Assembly: GCA_963969395.1 (NCBI GenBank)
Contig: OZ017797.1
Coordinates: 31,868,001 to 31,932,000 of the forward strand
Reading direction: 5' to 3'
Origin: Pseudoscleropodium purum
Lineage: Eukaryota > Streptophyta > Bryopsida > Hypnales > Brachytheciaceae
DNA length: 64,000 nt
Notes under the pieces: model-generated
Database searches by the model: none
What the model saw: only the letters and a program-made list of their open reading frames with translations
Told to the model about the DNA's origin: nothing
Shown here: positions 37,370 through 48,783 of the stretch, one piece after another
Numbering within the stretch: position 1 is the first letter of the stretch
How the letters are laid out: every line of letters starts with the position of its first letter
Position numbers and translations under genes: made by a program

Positions 37370-38415
37370 CACTAAAAAAAAACGAAAGGTTTAGTGACTA
37401 TGGTTTGCAACTAGTTTTGTAGTTGCAGGAAGCATTTGCAACTAAGTGATAATTTGAAGGCTGAAGTTGTAGTGAACAAGTTGCACTAGTTGCAAAATAG
37501 TTGCAAGTTTGATCTCATTCGATATTTCATGTGAAAGTTCATTGATGAACTCTTTTGACATGGTTGCTAATGTGTGGAATTTGCTTTAAGTACAACTTGT
37601 TTGAAACTCATGTGCAACTTGTCTACAACTAATTTGCAATTTGTTTGAAACTCATTTACAACTTGTTTATGATTTGTAAATTTGTAGATTTTGAAGTTTT
37701 AATCTCAATGATTTGTAGATATCAAAATTTAGATTTAGCTTATTTTTTAGGTTATCAAATCTAAATATTGATATTAAATAGATTTCAACAATTTACAAAA
37801 CTTTACAATTTCCACACGTTCTAAAATTTATAAGACTTGAAAAACTTGGTGATTTCTATAGATTGTAGAAATCTACAAATTATAGAAGTCTACAAAATGT
37901 AGAAATATTGAAATTCTATAATTAAAATTAATTAAATAGGAATGCTACAACTTACAATTCTTATATGTTCAACCTAATGGTACTCTTGACAATTGATATG
38001 GAACAATTGTAATTTGTCTTCTAGTTTAACTCTGTCATAGTTTAGTTGCTTTCGAGTTATAGTGTAGATGCTTTCTAGTTGCTTTTGAGTTGTAATCAAG
38101 TTGCTTTCAAGTTGAATTGCAATTGAATTTAGATTCTATGCAATTATAGTTTGACTCACTAGACTCTAAAGAACAAAAAGTTGTTCACATCGACAATTGT
38201 AAGGAAGATTAGATGTAGAATACCTCACATCAATTCTTTTTATACATCCCTATAATTCTAAACTTCATCTTGCGACTACTTTGCAACTACAATAACATAT
38301 AACTTTATTCATGTCAAATTTGATGCAAATATAAAGGGCTATAGTTGCAGGACAATTGTATAGGACACATAATTGCATTGCAATCGGTTGTGGTGGATAC
38401 ATTTTTTTTCTAGTG
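37370..38415. mobile_element. Second copy of the CACTA-like element
   Basis: It runs from CACTA (37370) to TAGTG (38411-38415), 1046 bp, and is similar throughout to the element at 8.8-9.9 kb, with the same dense TTGCAACT-type motifs and the same internal AT-rich block. Its ends keep the canonical CACTA...TAGTG. The flanking 3 bp (TTA and CAA) do not match, so the duplication has decayed or the site has been rearranged. No coding capacity. Confidence 0.75.
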
Positions 38416-40718
38416 CAATTTTGACTAGATCAAAATGAAAAAATTCACCCTATTTTTCTACTTTTTTGTATACCTTGATATGATTTGAAAATCATATTAT
38501 AGAACCGTTGACATACTAGAATGAAACCTTTATTAAACCCTAATGTCTAAATCAAAATTTTGAAGTACTCATTGGAAGGTAATGGACAATTACAATAGTA
38601 AATTCCACATTCTTTTCATTTTTCTATTTAGTTAATCAAGTTAGTTCAATTTCTAACATGTTGAAGCAACTGAACTTTGCAATTTAAAGTTATTCAAGAG
38701 TTAAATAATGATTCAATTGCAATAGAATTTGAGTATCAATTGCTTCTTCATGAACAGGTGATTGTATAATTTAAACCTCTTTAATTTGGCCCTCTTCAAA
38801 ATAGGCAATGATATATTGGCATATCTTGTAAACTTGTCACACCATTATTGGCTTTGTCTCATATTCAATTTATTTGGCCTTTCATATGATTGATTTCCAA
38901 GCAACTACAATAAGGTAACCATGCCATATTATGATCCTACTCAAAGACAACACCTTTGGAATCTTCTCATTATCAAACCCTTAGTAGCCTTACAAAACAT
39001 GGCACATTCATTGAAAGGATTACATCATAATGTGGTGTGAAATGGACCTATGAAAGTATACTTTATCAATTTTATCTCAAAAAATTTTAGAAAATTACAA
39101 AAGATTCATTTTTTGCCAAAATAGCTTGATTTTATATGTAAGAGGTTTTTCGTTGACTTTTCAATCTCCAAAAAATGCATGAGCTTCCAAAAAATTCTTC
39201 CAAAGTTCTAAGATCCTAAATTAGTTTGGTAATAAGAATGATTACCATAAAAAGATGAGAGTGTACTAGCCATGATTCTCTTTATATTGAGTTTTTGCAA
39301 TGTAAACATAATTGAAATGAAGTGAATTGCAATATCAATGATATTATATTATTCAATAGCATTAAATCCGTACTTCCTCTCTATTTTTTTTGTCATTTGC
39401 AAAAGCATCATCATCTATTGGAAAGGCAATTGTTTTGCAAAAGTTGTTAAAGTATACTTTCAATGGACTTTTTCAAATCATTTACTTTCATATTGATTAA
39501 TTAAAATTTTCATATTCCCAAAAATAAGAATGACAATCACAATGGAATTATAGTATCTAACTATAAAAAATGATAATTCAAGCAAAACGAATTTCTTGCA
39601 ACATTACTGTGGGTTAAATTGGCTTCATGTACATTTAGAATTTGACATGTAGATGTTCTAAGATCAAATATATGCCTTTTACTCTACCTCTAGGCACTCT
39701 GAGTAGTAGTAATTATCTCCTTATATTCTAAAATTTTACTTTGAAGACATCAATTTAGGAGACATAGGTTAGTAGTGGACAATGAAATGGCCAATTTCCT
39801 TGTTGTCTTTGTGACCACGTAACTAAAGCTCTTAATTTTGACGCATTTTGTACATAGTAATCACGGAATGCCATTAGTTTGTGTAGAGGTAGATTTTGTC
39901 TTTGGAATGATGGAGACATTTTATAAATATGTATGGACCACTTCTTTATTCAACCTAGCTTTTTACTACACATGCATCTTGAGCAATCAAAACTACAAAG
40001 CATTAAAAAATAGAATTGTAATGTCTATTTTTTAAGATGCTTATCTTGAAAAGCTCTAATTATGTAGAGATTTTATGCCAATTAATCCTTGAAAGACACA
40101 ACCCCTATAACCAAAGTAGTCACCAAAATGCTTTAATTATTAGACCAATAGGTGCATCCTTTGTTTCTATTGCAAACAATGAAGTCATCCATGGGACACT
40201 TTGATTCTCATAGCTCTTTAAGGATTAACCCCCAAAAGAGAGGTTAGTCACTATGGAAATCAACCTTTTTGATACAGTGTGAATCATTTGCTTAAAAATA
40301 AATAAAAGAACACTCATTGGAGGTCAAACTAGTGAAACTACTTTACAAGACCTTTATTTTTTATACAAAATTCCAAGGATGAATATCAACACTTCTATTC
40401 CACAAAGAAACATTCTAAGTCATCCATTGGACACTTTATATCTATGGTGTCCTTCTATGGTTCATTATGCAAGACAAAACATGTCTATTGTATTCAATAT
40501 TAGAGTTAATCATAAAGGAGGTCGATCCCTAGTTGTCACAATGGTATCATAGGAAGGTTTAACTAAGAATAGAACAAAAGAAACACACCAAAGTCCATCA
40601 AACATTAGAGTTGATTGTAAAAAAAATTTGAAATATGGATGTCAAAGGAGGGTATAAGTGTAAAACTAAGAATAGTACAAAAAAAATACAACACCAAGCT
40701 CCATCATACCTCAGTTTT
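38416..40718. other. AT-rich spacer
   Basis: Only short scattered frames. Nothing assignable. Confidence 0.5.
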
Positions 40719-41013
40719 GGTGCTCCAAGGAGTTTCATCCCGTATTTTTCCCAAAGTACAGCTCCTGGTCCCACATTGTACTCACTTAATGATTATAACT
40801 CTATTCAGACCCCACTTTGGTGCTCCAAGGAGTTTCAGCCTACATTTTTCTCAAACTCCAGCTCCTCACTAGTTCCGCATTGTACACACTTTACAATTAA
40901 CTCTATTCATACCCCACTTCGGTGCTCAAGGAGTTTCAGCCTACATTTTTCTCAAACTCCGGTTCCTCACTGGTTCCGCATTGTACACACTTTACGTCGA
41001 TTAACTCTATTTT
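40719..41013 (+). repeat. Three ~100-bp tandem repeats
   Basis: Units start at 40719, 40819 and 40921 with GGTGCTCCAAGGAGTTTCA (the third lacks two C). Each contains CTCCAGCTCCT-like, TTGTACACACTTTA and AACTCTATTCA segments. A 155-codon frame crosses them, but it reads the same repeat in shifted frames and has no recognised domain, so I treat it as repeat rather than gene. Confidence 0.8.
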
Positions 41014-41245
41014 ATATGCAAGACTCTATTCTCTTGAATGGCACGTTTGTAAAACGATTATTGGACCCCACTGTCCTGTACCTCCCAAGTCAACAGGAGT
41101 GAGATGGTTCGGTGATCTGTACTTGCCATAGGCCTATTCTAAATTTCCTGCCAATAGCTCAACTTTGCTCAGCCCAAGACGGTACATGTACAGTTAATTA
41201 ACCAGTTCTGATTGCACACAGTCAAGAGTACTAGAGTAGCCAGAT

Positions 41246-41832
41246 AGCATCTCCAATTCCGCACAAGAAATCCAAAAGAAATGCATCGGGGCTTGTGCGG
41301 GACACAAGCACAGTCAGAACCGTTACCGGAAAAGCTCCCAAAGTTGCCAATTCCTGCAAAAATTTCTTTGAATGGTTCAATGCCGAATCAAGAGCAATTT
41401 GTCCGTCCTGGCTGGTCAGTCGATACCGCAGGACAGGACAACAAAGCTAACTTATCGACTCTGCTTGATGACCTCTCAATACATCCAGAAGTCTTCATAA
41501 CCTCGAATCTTTTCTTGAATTTTGCATATTTTTGCTCGTAGCATCTCAAATTCCGCACAAGAAATCCAAAAGAATATCATAGGGGCTTGAGCGGGACACA
41601 AGCACAGTCAGATCAGTTACCGGAAAAGCTCCCAAGTTGCCAATTCCTTCAAAAATTCTTTGTATGGTTCAATGCCGAATCAAGAGCAATTTGTCCATCC
41701 TGGTCAGATCGATACCCCAGGACAGGACAACAATGAACTAAGTTACAGATTCTGCTTGATGACCTCTCAGTAAGTTAATTACACCCAGAAGTCTTTAAGG
41801 TCGAATTCTTTCTTGAATTTTTGCATTTTTTT
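41246..41832 (+). repeat. 294-bp tandem duplication
   Basis: AGCATCTC followed by ATTCCGCACAAGAAATCCAA begins at 41246 and again at 41540. Similarity continues through GCTCCCAAAGTTGCCAATTC and GATGACCTCTCA to the T-rich end. The first unit has an 86-codon open frame from ATG 41281; the second unit breaks it by small indels and stops. Without a family match I cannot say whether this was once an exon. Confidence 0.8.
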
Positions 41833-43883
41833 TCTTATATCTTTAGTATTGTTTTACCTCAATTTCATCAAATTCATCATGCAGAATTTTAGTTTTTTAA
41901 AGAAAGTCAAGCATTAGTTTGGAGGAATGAGAAGTTCTTGATGGTCAGAAAAGCCCTTGGAGCCTCTTTGTGCATTGGCAAGATTTCGGACAAAGTACTA
42001 AGGGATGAACATTGATTTCAATATAGGTGCAAGACAATAAAGTGCATGTAATTTTATTGAGAGTTCTTTTATGTTGCATATATGTACTCACAAAAAAGGA
42101 AGACATTGGACACTAGCTATAGTAGTGTGAGAGTGTAGCACCACAAGGCCATTGGGGTATCAAGCAAGTTGGTAACCAAATAGGCATGTGGTACCATACT
42201 TTTACATTGGAGTTGGTGCCCAAGGACCACCTTTCTACTTGTGATGCAAAAGTAATACTAAGCCTTGATGTCCCAAGGCCTAACTTAAAATTGCCATTTC
42301 TAATGCATTGATTCACGTAAACATATAAATGGATTTTTTTTTTCTAAAAATTCAATTGTAGGATATTGTACTTCACTTGTATAAGACCATGAAGAAAATA
42401 GTTTCACATGTACATTGAAAGATATTTGTTGTTGAAGTTGTAAGAAAAGGTTTTTTAGACCCTAACTAAGAATCCAAATGCCTTTGACTATTATTTGCAA
42501 AGATTTTTTGTACTATAAACTTTGAATTTAAATATTTATTATATTGACAACCATGTTGAGTTTACTTCCACCAATTTTGGGGACTAACTAAAATATGGTA
42601 GACCTCCAATAAAATTCTACACTATGGAGATGTACCTAGAATTCAAGATACATTGTAATTTTTTGTAAACAAATTTCATGTTGCATACTTTTTCAAATGA
42701 AGAACTCAAAAAATAGAGTGAAAGATTTTGTAATCCTTGAGAAGACCCCAAAAAATTTGGCAAAAAAACAAAAACTACAATTTCTATAGTAATTAGAATG
42801 CTAATGCAATCACCCTAGTGACAAAAACATGTGGACAAGCCAAAATTAAGGGTCCTAGTATTTTACCTTTGCATTCCTATCTTGTTTAGACCATGGTTAT
42901 ACCTCAAAGAGAATGTCTAGGTGTACTTTCTCATCCTTCTCATACTTCAATGATGGATTGGACATCATTTAGGTGGCTATTAAAGTGAGTACAACCAAAA
43001 TGACACCCACCTAAATGCACTATCATTCCTCTTGGTACATCTCTAAAGTCAAAATGTACCTATATGGAAGAAAAGATTTTAAAACCTCTACCATAGAAAA
43101 ACTTTTATCCTTTATAACTTTTGCATATAATATCTAAATGTTGCATTTTTTTGGTACATTGGAACCTCTTTTCATTTGCCAATAAGAAAACATGAGAATT
43201 TGACCACTCAAATAATGATAAATAGGCACAACAACAAAAAGTGATGTTTTGGGGGGTGCCTACTTTTCATCACTTGAGATGAATTGGCATCCCATGAAGT
43301 TTATTAGCAAGCTCATGGCATGTTGCATTTCTTTTATTAGTCAATCATCACTAAAGTGCTTTGTCTATAAATAATAGAAACCATTATTACTTGCCCAAAT
43401 ATAGCATTTCATGGATTTTTAATCTTGTATTCTTATGTTTACCTACATGTTTGAAAACATGGCTCCAAAACCACAAACAATAAAAAAAAAGTACCATGCA
43501 ATATGGATGTCTACTTATTCTAGATGGTCATGATAAATTTGAAAAAATCCTTTGTACCAACACATAAATTTATTGCCACATAAAGGGCAATCCGTTTTGG
43601 GCCTTATGATAGGAGTTGAATCATTGTTGCAAAATACATAAGTTTTTTACAACTTAATAAAAGTCAAGTAACACACATGCCTATGGTAGGGTGGTTCAAT
43701 AAATTGCAAAAGCCTCTTTTTTATTAGTTTTTTACTAGTGACAATTTGCACAATTGAAACTCTAAATGTGTCATTGGATAGTAAATAGGGTCACATCTCT
43801 TACATGTGTCCAAATAAATGATGTATATAACTATTCACAATACTCATATCAATGAAAAACACCACTACTTGTGCGACCATGTT

Positions 43884-43927
<44 letters not shown>

Positions 43928-44750
43928 CCCACAATTCGTCCACATTGACATCATGCATGTGAATTGTATGTTCTAGATGCATTAGTGAAGTTTGAATTCC
44001 CTCCCAAATGTTGTCATTTCAAAGTAGAACTTCAACAACAGGAATTCCCATGGAAATTGAATTAGTACCACATACATAGATATATAATGAAAATGGACTT
44101 CTTGTCCTTCCATAAAGTGCTACAAAATTATTTGGACTTGTGCATGCACCAATCCATAGTGCCTCGCACATAATTTGTATTGAAGCCCTTTGTGTTTTTG
44201 AGGGCATCCAAGAAACTCACCTAATTGCACTGCATAGTCCTACTTGCATATGTTCTTCTCTCTAACAGCTCCTTGAATATAGCAATGCTATTAAATACAA
44301 TTGTCTATTACAATTACATCTCCCTTGCCATCATTTTGTAATGACAACCACAAAACAACATTGTACGCTAATTGTGATTGTCTAGATGTTCGCATGTGCC
44401 TCGTCCTCAATGATTGGATCCTTCTTATAGTAGACTTCAAAATCTAATATGAACTTCGATTATGAGTGAGCAAGGCACCAAACTTTCAAGTCCCATTTCT
44501 ATAGCTTTTGTGGTATGTATTGCCAAGCCTAATAATACATGCCTTTGTAGTGAATCATCGTTATGTGAATAGTTATGAATTTTCCAACATTCCAAGATTT
44601 ATGGCAATTACTCTTCATACCATTGAACAACCACCTAATTTGACCCATTTTGTCATATCCTTTCATCATCTTACCCCTTTTAATATAGAAAAATAATGAA
44701 GTTTGACCAAACGGGAACATGAAATGTTCTTTGAGGGTTAAAAATACATG
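41833..44750. other. AT-rich spacer left of the AOS upstream island
   Basis: Holds the (AT)n tract and several minus-strand frames (44019-44207 and neighbours) with no recognisable domain. Base composition changes sharply at about 44.75 kb, where the GC-rich AOS upstream region begins. Confidence 0.5.
43886..43923. repeat. (AT)n microsatellite
   Basis: About 19 uninterrupted AT dinucleotides. Confidence 0.95.
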
Positions 44751-44812
44751 ACAGCACTTGAGTTGCGAAGCTCGGTCAAAGGCCCCAGCGTCGCCGGCAA
44801 CGACTAAGGACG

Positions 44813-44856
44813 TGACGGACTGCCCAGCTGACGCGACGGCCGACCCAAAGCTGACG
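44813..44856 (+). promoter_or_regulatory. Cluster of three TGACG motifs upstream of AOS
   Basis: TGACG occurs at 44813, 44829 and 44852 within a GC-rich island (44.76-45.0 kb) that contrasts with AT-rich DNA on its left. TGACG is the core bound by TGA-type bZIP factors and is linked to jasmonate or salicylate response in plants. Its position upstream of an oxylipin gene makes feedback regulation possible, but short motifs are weak evidence. Confidence 0.3.
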
Positions 44857-45535
44857 ATCCAAAGATTCTCGGACACCACACGTTTGCTATGTTTATGCAA
44901 TCGCCATTCCTACAGATCTCTAACCACCAATCCGACCTTGTGTGCAGGTGGTCAGACTCTGGAATTGACTGATGCAGTCGATCCTCACAGATCCGCTAAA
45001 CTATGTTTTTAGCTGAGCGAATCTCGACGCCATTGCTCTCCAGCAACTGAATTCCTGGAGTCCCTTACCTTTCTCATGTCTGCACACAGAAACGACCGAA
45101 TTTCTGGTAACTCCGGTGCACCAATCGAGTGCCAATTCCAGTTGAACCACGTCCTACTTTCTTGGACTTTTATATTTGATCAGTTCGTTGATCGGTTGGC
45201 CTGGCCTAGCTAGTTCGAATTGTTGAATCAACGAGGCGGTTGTTCGATCGACCATGGTCGAGTAATTATTCAATGCGTGTGGAGCGGAATTGGAGCGAGC
45301 AGTCAGGAACAGGGAAAGGTTCCAAAAGGGGTCTGGATGTCGCCCTCCTGGAATGTGCCGAACCGCTTGTAAATTCGAGCCCACTGTTGACTAATTAGAG
45401 GCTCGTGGGCTATACGAAACGCCAGTAAATGTATGGATTTGATATTTTCATGTTGATCGGGACCACGCACTTGCTGAGTTCGTAGTTTCGTACGTTGGAT
45501 CGGAAGCGATTCGGGACACACACAATCTGGAAGGG

Positions 45536-45550
45536 AATATAAGTATAAAT
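45536..45550 (+). promoter_or_regulatory. Candidate TATA region of the AOS gene
   Basis: An AATATAAGTATAAAT run sits in otherwise balanced sequence, about 790 bp before the ATG. A TGACG pentamer overlaps its end (45550-45554). A splice-donor-like CCAAG|GTAATG follows at 45637-45647 and an acceptor-like TTCCAG ends at 46325, so a 5'-UTR intron could connect this promoter to the coding exon. That is inference from spacing and motifs; transcript data would decide. Confidence 0.35.
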
Positions 45551-45639
45551 GACGCACGTTAGTGACAAGTAGTGAATCTGTACGCAGCAGCCACGAGCGT
45601 AGACGGTCAAAGAGGCGCAGCCGCGAGTTGATATATCCA

Positions 45640-46334
45640 AGGTAATGCATTCTTGAATTATTACTTTACGTACTAGTGTCATGTTGAAGCAGAGGAATTC
45701 TGATGTTGGAAGGATCAAGTTGAACTGGAGCTTACTTAATTGTAAGCAAGGGTTCAGAGTGCTGCCGTAGCCAATTTTCTTGGTATATCGTAGGTAATGA
45801 ATGCATTTGAGAATGTGATTGTTTACTTCTTGTGTCGTTGTGTAGAGGGTGAAGTAGAGGAATTTTGGAGTTGGGAAGATCGATTTGGGGGTTTATTTGA
45901 AGGGGATCAGGGTGCTGCCATAGCAGAGTTCTTGATACGTAATGATTTCATTCTAGAATAGTTCTACTATTTGTGTCATGGTGTAGAGGTTGCTGCCATA
46001 GCAGAGTTCTTTAAAAATCATAGGTGTAGAATTCATTCTAGAATATATATAATTCTTGCGTCGTTGTGTAGGGGTGGAAGTAGAGGAATTTTGAAGTTGG
46101 AAGGGTTGATTTTGCGCTGCCATAGCAGAGATCTTGATAAATTTTCGTACGTGATGCATGCATTCTAGAATACTTCTATTCCATGTGTGGTCGTGTTGAG
46201 GTTGAACCAAAGTCTGAGATTTGAAGATTTTGCTTTCGGGGTTTGATTCAAAAGTGTTCAATCAGAGTGTTACCACTGCCAAGTATTGATTTTGTGTTGT
46301 GTGTGCGGATTGCGTATCGTTCCAGATTGCATCC
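45640..46334 (+). repeat. Degenerate repeats in the AOS leader
   Basis: The 700 bp before the AOS ATG is built from imperfect repeats. The string GCTGCC[AG]TAGC recurs at 45761, 45913, 45992 and 46116. It alternates with blocks reading ATTCTAGAAT (near 45950, 46034 and 46152), TGTGTCGTTGTGTAG and GAAGTAGAGGAATTTTG. Spacing is irregular (79-152 bp), so this is a decayed tandem expansion inside the likely 5' UTR or leader intron. Confidence 0.6.
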
Positions 46335-48783
46335 ATGGCGTCGAGTTTGCCCATTTCCCCGGCGTCCGTAGCCCCGGCTTCCACTCTCCCCCTCCGCACC
46401 ATCCCGGGCGACTATGGCCTCCCCTTGGTCGGCCCCCTCAAGGACCGTCTCGACTACTTCTGGTTCCAGGGCGAGGAGAAGTTTTATCAAAGCCGAGTGG
46501 AGAAGTACAACAGCACCGTCTTCCGCGTCAACATGCCTCCCGGCCCTCCCTTAGCCAAAAACCCTCGCGTCATCTGCGTCCTCGACCAGAAGAGCTTCCC
46601 AAACCTCTTCGACGTCAACAAGTGCGAGAAGCGGGACATCTTCATCGGCCCTTACATGCCTTCCCTTGACTTCACTAGCGGATACCGCGTCCTCTCCTAC
46701 CTCGACCCCAGCGAAGTCCGTCACGCCAGCTTAAAGCAATGGTGCTTCGACTTGATCAAGCGCAACGCCCGCAACTTCCTCCCCGACTTCCACACGGAGA
46801 TCGAGAAGTCGATGGGGCTCTGGGAAGCCGCGCTGGCGAAAGGGGAGAAAGCTTCTCTCTCAGCTGAAGTTCAGCAATTCGCGTTCAATTTTCTTATGCG
46901 CTCAGTGGTGCACCGCGACCCAGCTGCGCCTGGTGAAGCGAGTTTGGGACGTAACGGTGGGCCGTATTCTAGTGCGTGGGCAGGACCCCAGTTAATCCCA
47001 ATTGCAGGTGGAACTGGACTCCCCCACGTGGTGGAAGAGCTTGTGCACACCATTCCGTTGCCATTCTCTTTGGTGAAGAAGCAATACGACGCGGTGTACG
47101 ATTTTATTAAGACGTACGCTACAGATGAGCTAGCGGAAGCGGCGAAGCTGGGGATCGAGAAGAATGACGCCATAGCCAACTTGCTGTTCTTTTTGAGCTT
47201 TAATGGGTACGGGGGGTTTAACATCTTCTTCCCGCAGATCACGGGCTACATTGCGCAGTGCGGGCCCGAGCTTATGAATGAGCTGCACGAGGAAGTGAAA
47301 GCCGCGGTGGTCGCCACTGGGGGGAAGGTCACGCCGAGAGCGATGGAAAACATGCCGTTGCTGAAATCGGTGGTGTATGAGGGGTTTCGGTTCAAACCGC
47401 CGGTGCCGTATCAGTACGCGCAAGCCAAAACCGACTTCGTCATCGAGAATCACTTCAACTCCTTCCAGGTACTGTAGCATCAAAACGTATCTCTTTACTC
47501 TGACCTGTTCCTCTTCATCATTTGTGGGGTCCTTTCTGTTCAGACCTTTGATTGAGGTGGATTGAATTGGATCCAACCGTTCAAGTTATGCCTTTGGTAA
47601 CTTTTAGAAGTGAGGCAACGAGATTCCACGTCAGGGGGAACGCCTCGTACTGTGCTGGGTGACCACTTGCTGGGTGCATGGCAATATGCAATTGCATCCA
47701 GCAAATTGTCCATGAAGATGAACAGTGTGCAGTGCAATTTGTTCCTTTGTTGTAGGATTTTGCTAAAAGTAAAGCCTTGCTACGGAAATAACAAATCTTG
47801 CTGGTCCTATGTCTCATACTGAAGCTCAACTTCAATGTAAACTAGTCTAGCTTTATCTCAAATTGCCAGTGAAATTACACCTAGATTCATGCTAGTGGTG
47901 GGAACTGGGAACAACGTAAAATGGTACTGGGGATAGCCTTGGAGCAATATTCGAGTTTGTAGGATTCGTTAGGGGTTTCTCTGGGTCTTCTCTTCCCACT
48001 TATTGAGGAACTGAGTTAGCCCACTTTTCTGGTGAGCTCACCTGAAAAAACTTGAAATTGTTTCTCAAGGCTTGAAATAGGATGTTGCCCGGCATTGGGA
48101 TCATGCAACTGTCAATCAGTATGCTACGGCTTGTGCTGGATGCATGACACTATGAGTAGCAGAGTGACGAGGTCTTTGCACTCAACACAATCACGTGCAA
48201 AATTTAATCTAGTACAGTCAACGACAACAAAATAGCAACAAAGGCACACCAATTCGCGATCAGTTGAGATCGTTGAGTGTAAAGCAAGTGAGAGTTTGCA
48301 CCATAACATTGATGATTATGTGATTGTGACCCATTGCACCAACGTGTTCTAAAACTCTCTCCATAGAGTATTGTTGTCTCGCGTTGATCAAAGAACATGC
48401 TCCCTCTTGAATTTGACGATGGATCCAGATGCTGAGACGATATGGTCTTTGGTTTGCAGGTGAAGAAGGGTGAGATGTTATTCGGCTTCCAGCCATACGC
48501 AATGCATGACGGCCAAGTTTTCGAGAACCCGGACAAGTACTTACCGCGCCGCTTCATGGGTCCCGAGGGGGAGAAACTCATTCAGAATGTCTTTTGGTCC
48601 AACGGACGTGAGACGGACGACCCCACAACGAAAGACAAGCAGTGCGCGGGCAAGGACTTGGTGGTCACCATGTCGCGCGCTTACGTTGCGGAGCTCTTCT
48701 TGCGTTACAAGGAATTCACCCTTGACATCGAAGGCTCAGGCGTGGGAACTACACTCAACTTCTCGTCTCTCACCAAGGGTTGA
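46335..48783 (+). CDS. AOS: Allene oxide synthase-type cytochrome P450 (CYP74), two exons
   Basis: Predicted to dehydrate 13(9)-hydroperoxy fatty acids to unstable allene oxides, the committed step to OPDA/jasmonate oxylipins. Exons 46335-47468 and 48460-48783 (TGA) flank a GT-AG phase-0 intron of 991 bp; the product is 485 residues, normal for CYP74. Seen: PPGP near 68-71; SYLDPSE at 121-127; I-helix FNGYGG at 289-294 with the family's catalytic Asn290; ExxR at 349-352; PRRF at 407-410; haem loop KQCAGKD around Cys440, preceded by the extended CYP74-type segment. SYLDPSE resembles AOS, whereas hydroperoxide lyases usually read YLDTSE, so AOS is preferred; lyase, divinyl ether synthase or epoxyalcohol synthase activity is not excluded. 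The start is the ATG in a CATCCATGGCG context; an in-frame GTG 36 bp upstream is not needed. There is no obvious long plastid transit peptide. The exons are much more GC-rich than the flanks. Neither exon has a stop or frameshift. Confidence 0.93.
47469..48459 (+). other. Intron of the AOS gene
   Basis: It starts CAG|GTACTG and ends TTTGCAG|GTGAAG. It lies between codons 378 and 379, just before the conserved VKKGEML segment (VKAGEML in angiosperm AOS). The interior has stops in all frames and no recognisable coding content. Splicing here restores continuous alignment to CYP74 proteins, which is the main support. Confidence 0.9.

Noticed and set aside
40635..41102. 155-codon frame as a gene
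   Set aside because: It crosses three ~100-bp repeats, each read in a different phase, which a genuine repeat protein would not show.
43800..44210. Possible transposase on the minus strand
   Set aside because: The 62-codon frame at 44019-44207 has no DDE or zinc-finger signature and is followed by frame breaks. Not enough to call.
44529..44900. 123-codon minus frame near the AOS upstream island
   Set aside because: Spans the sharp switch from AT-rich to GC-rich DNA, has no motif, and its start and end fit no splice or UTR logic.
46286..46669. 127-codon plus frame overlapping the AOS start
   Set aside because: Reads the AOS exon in another frame. Proline/histidine-rich low-complexity output, no conserved motif.
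46871..47576. Minus-strand frames of 123 and 148 codons opposite AOS exon 1
   Set aside because: Mirror frames caused by the GC-rich codon bias of the sense exon. No domain, and they run out at the exon boundaries.
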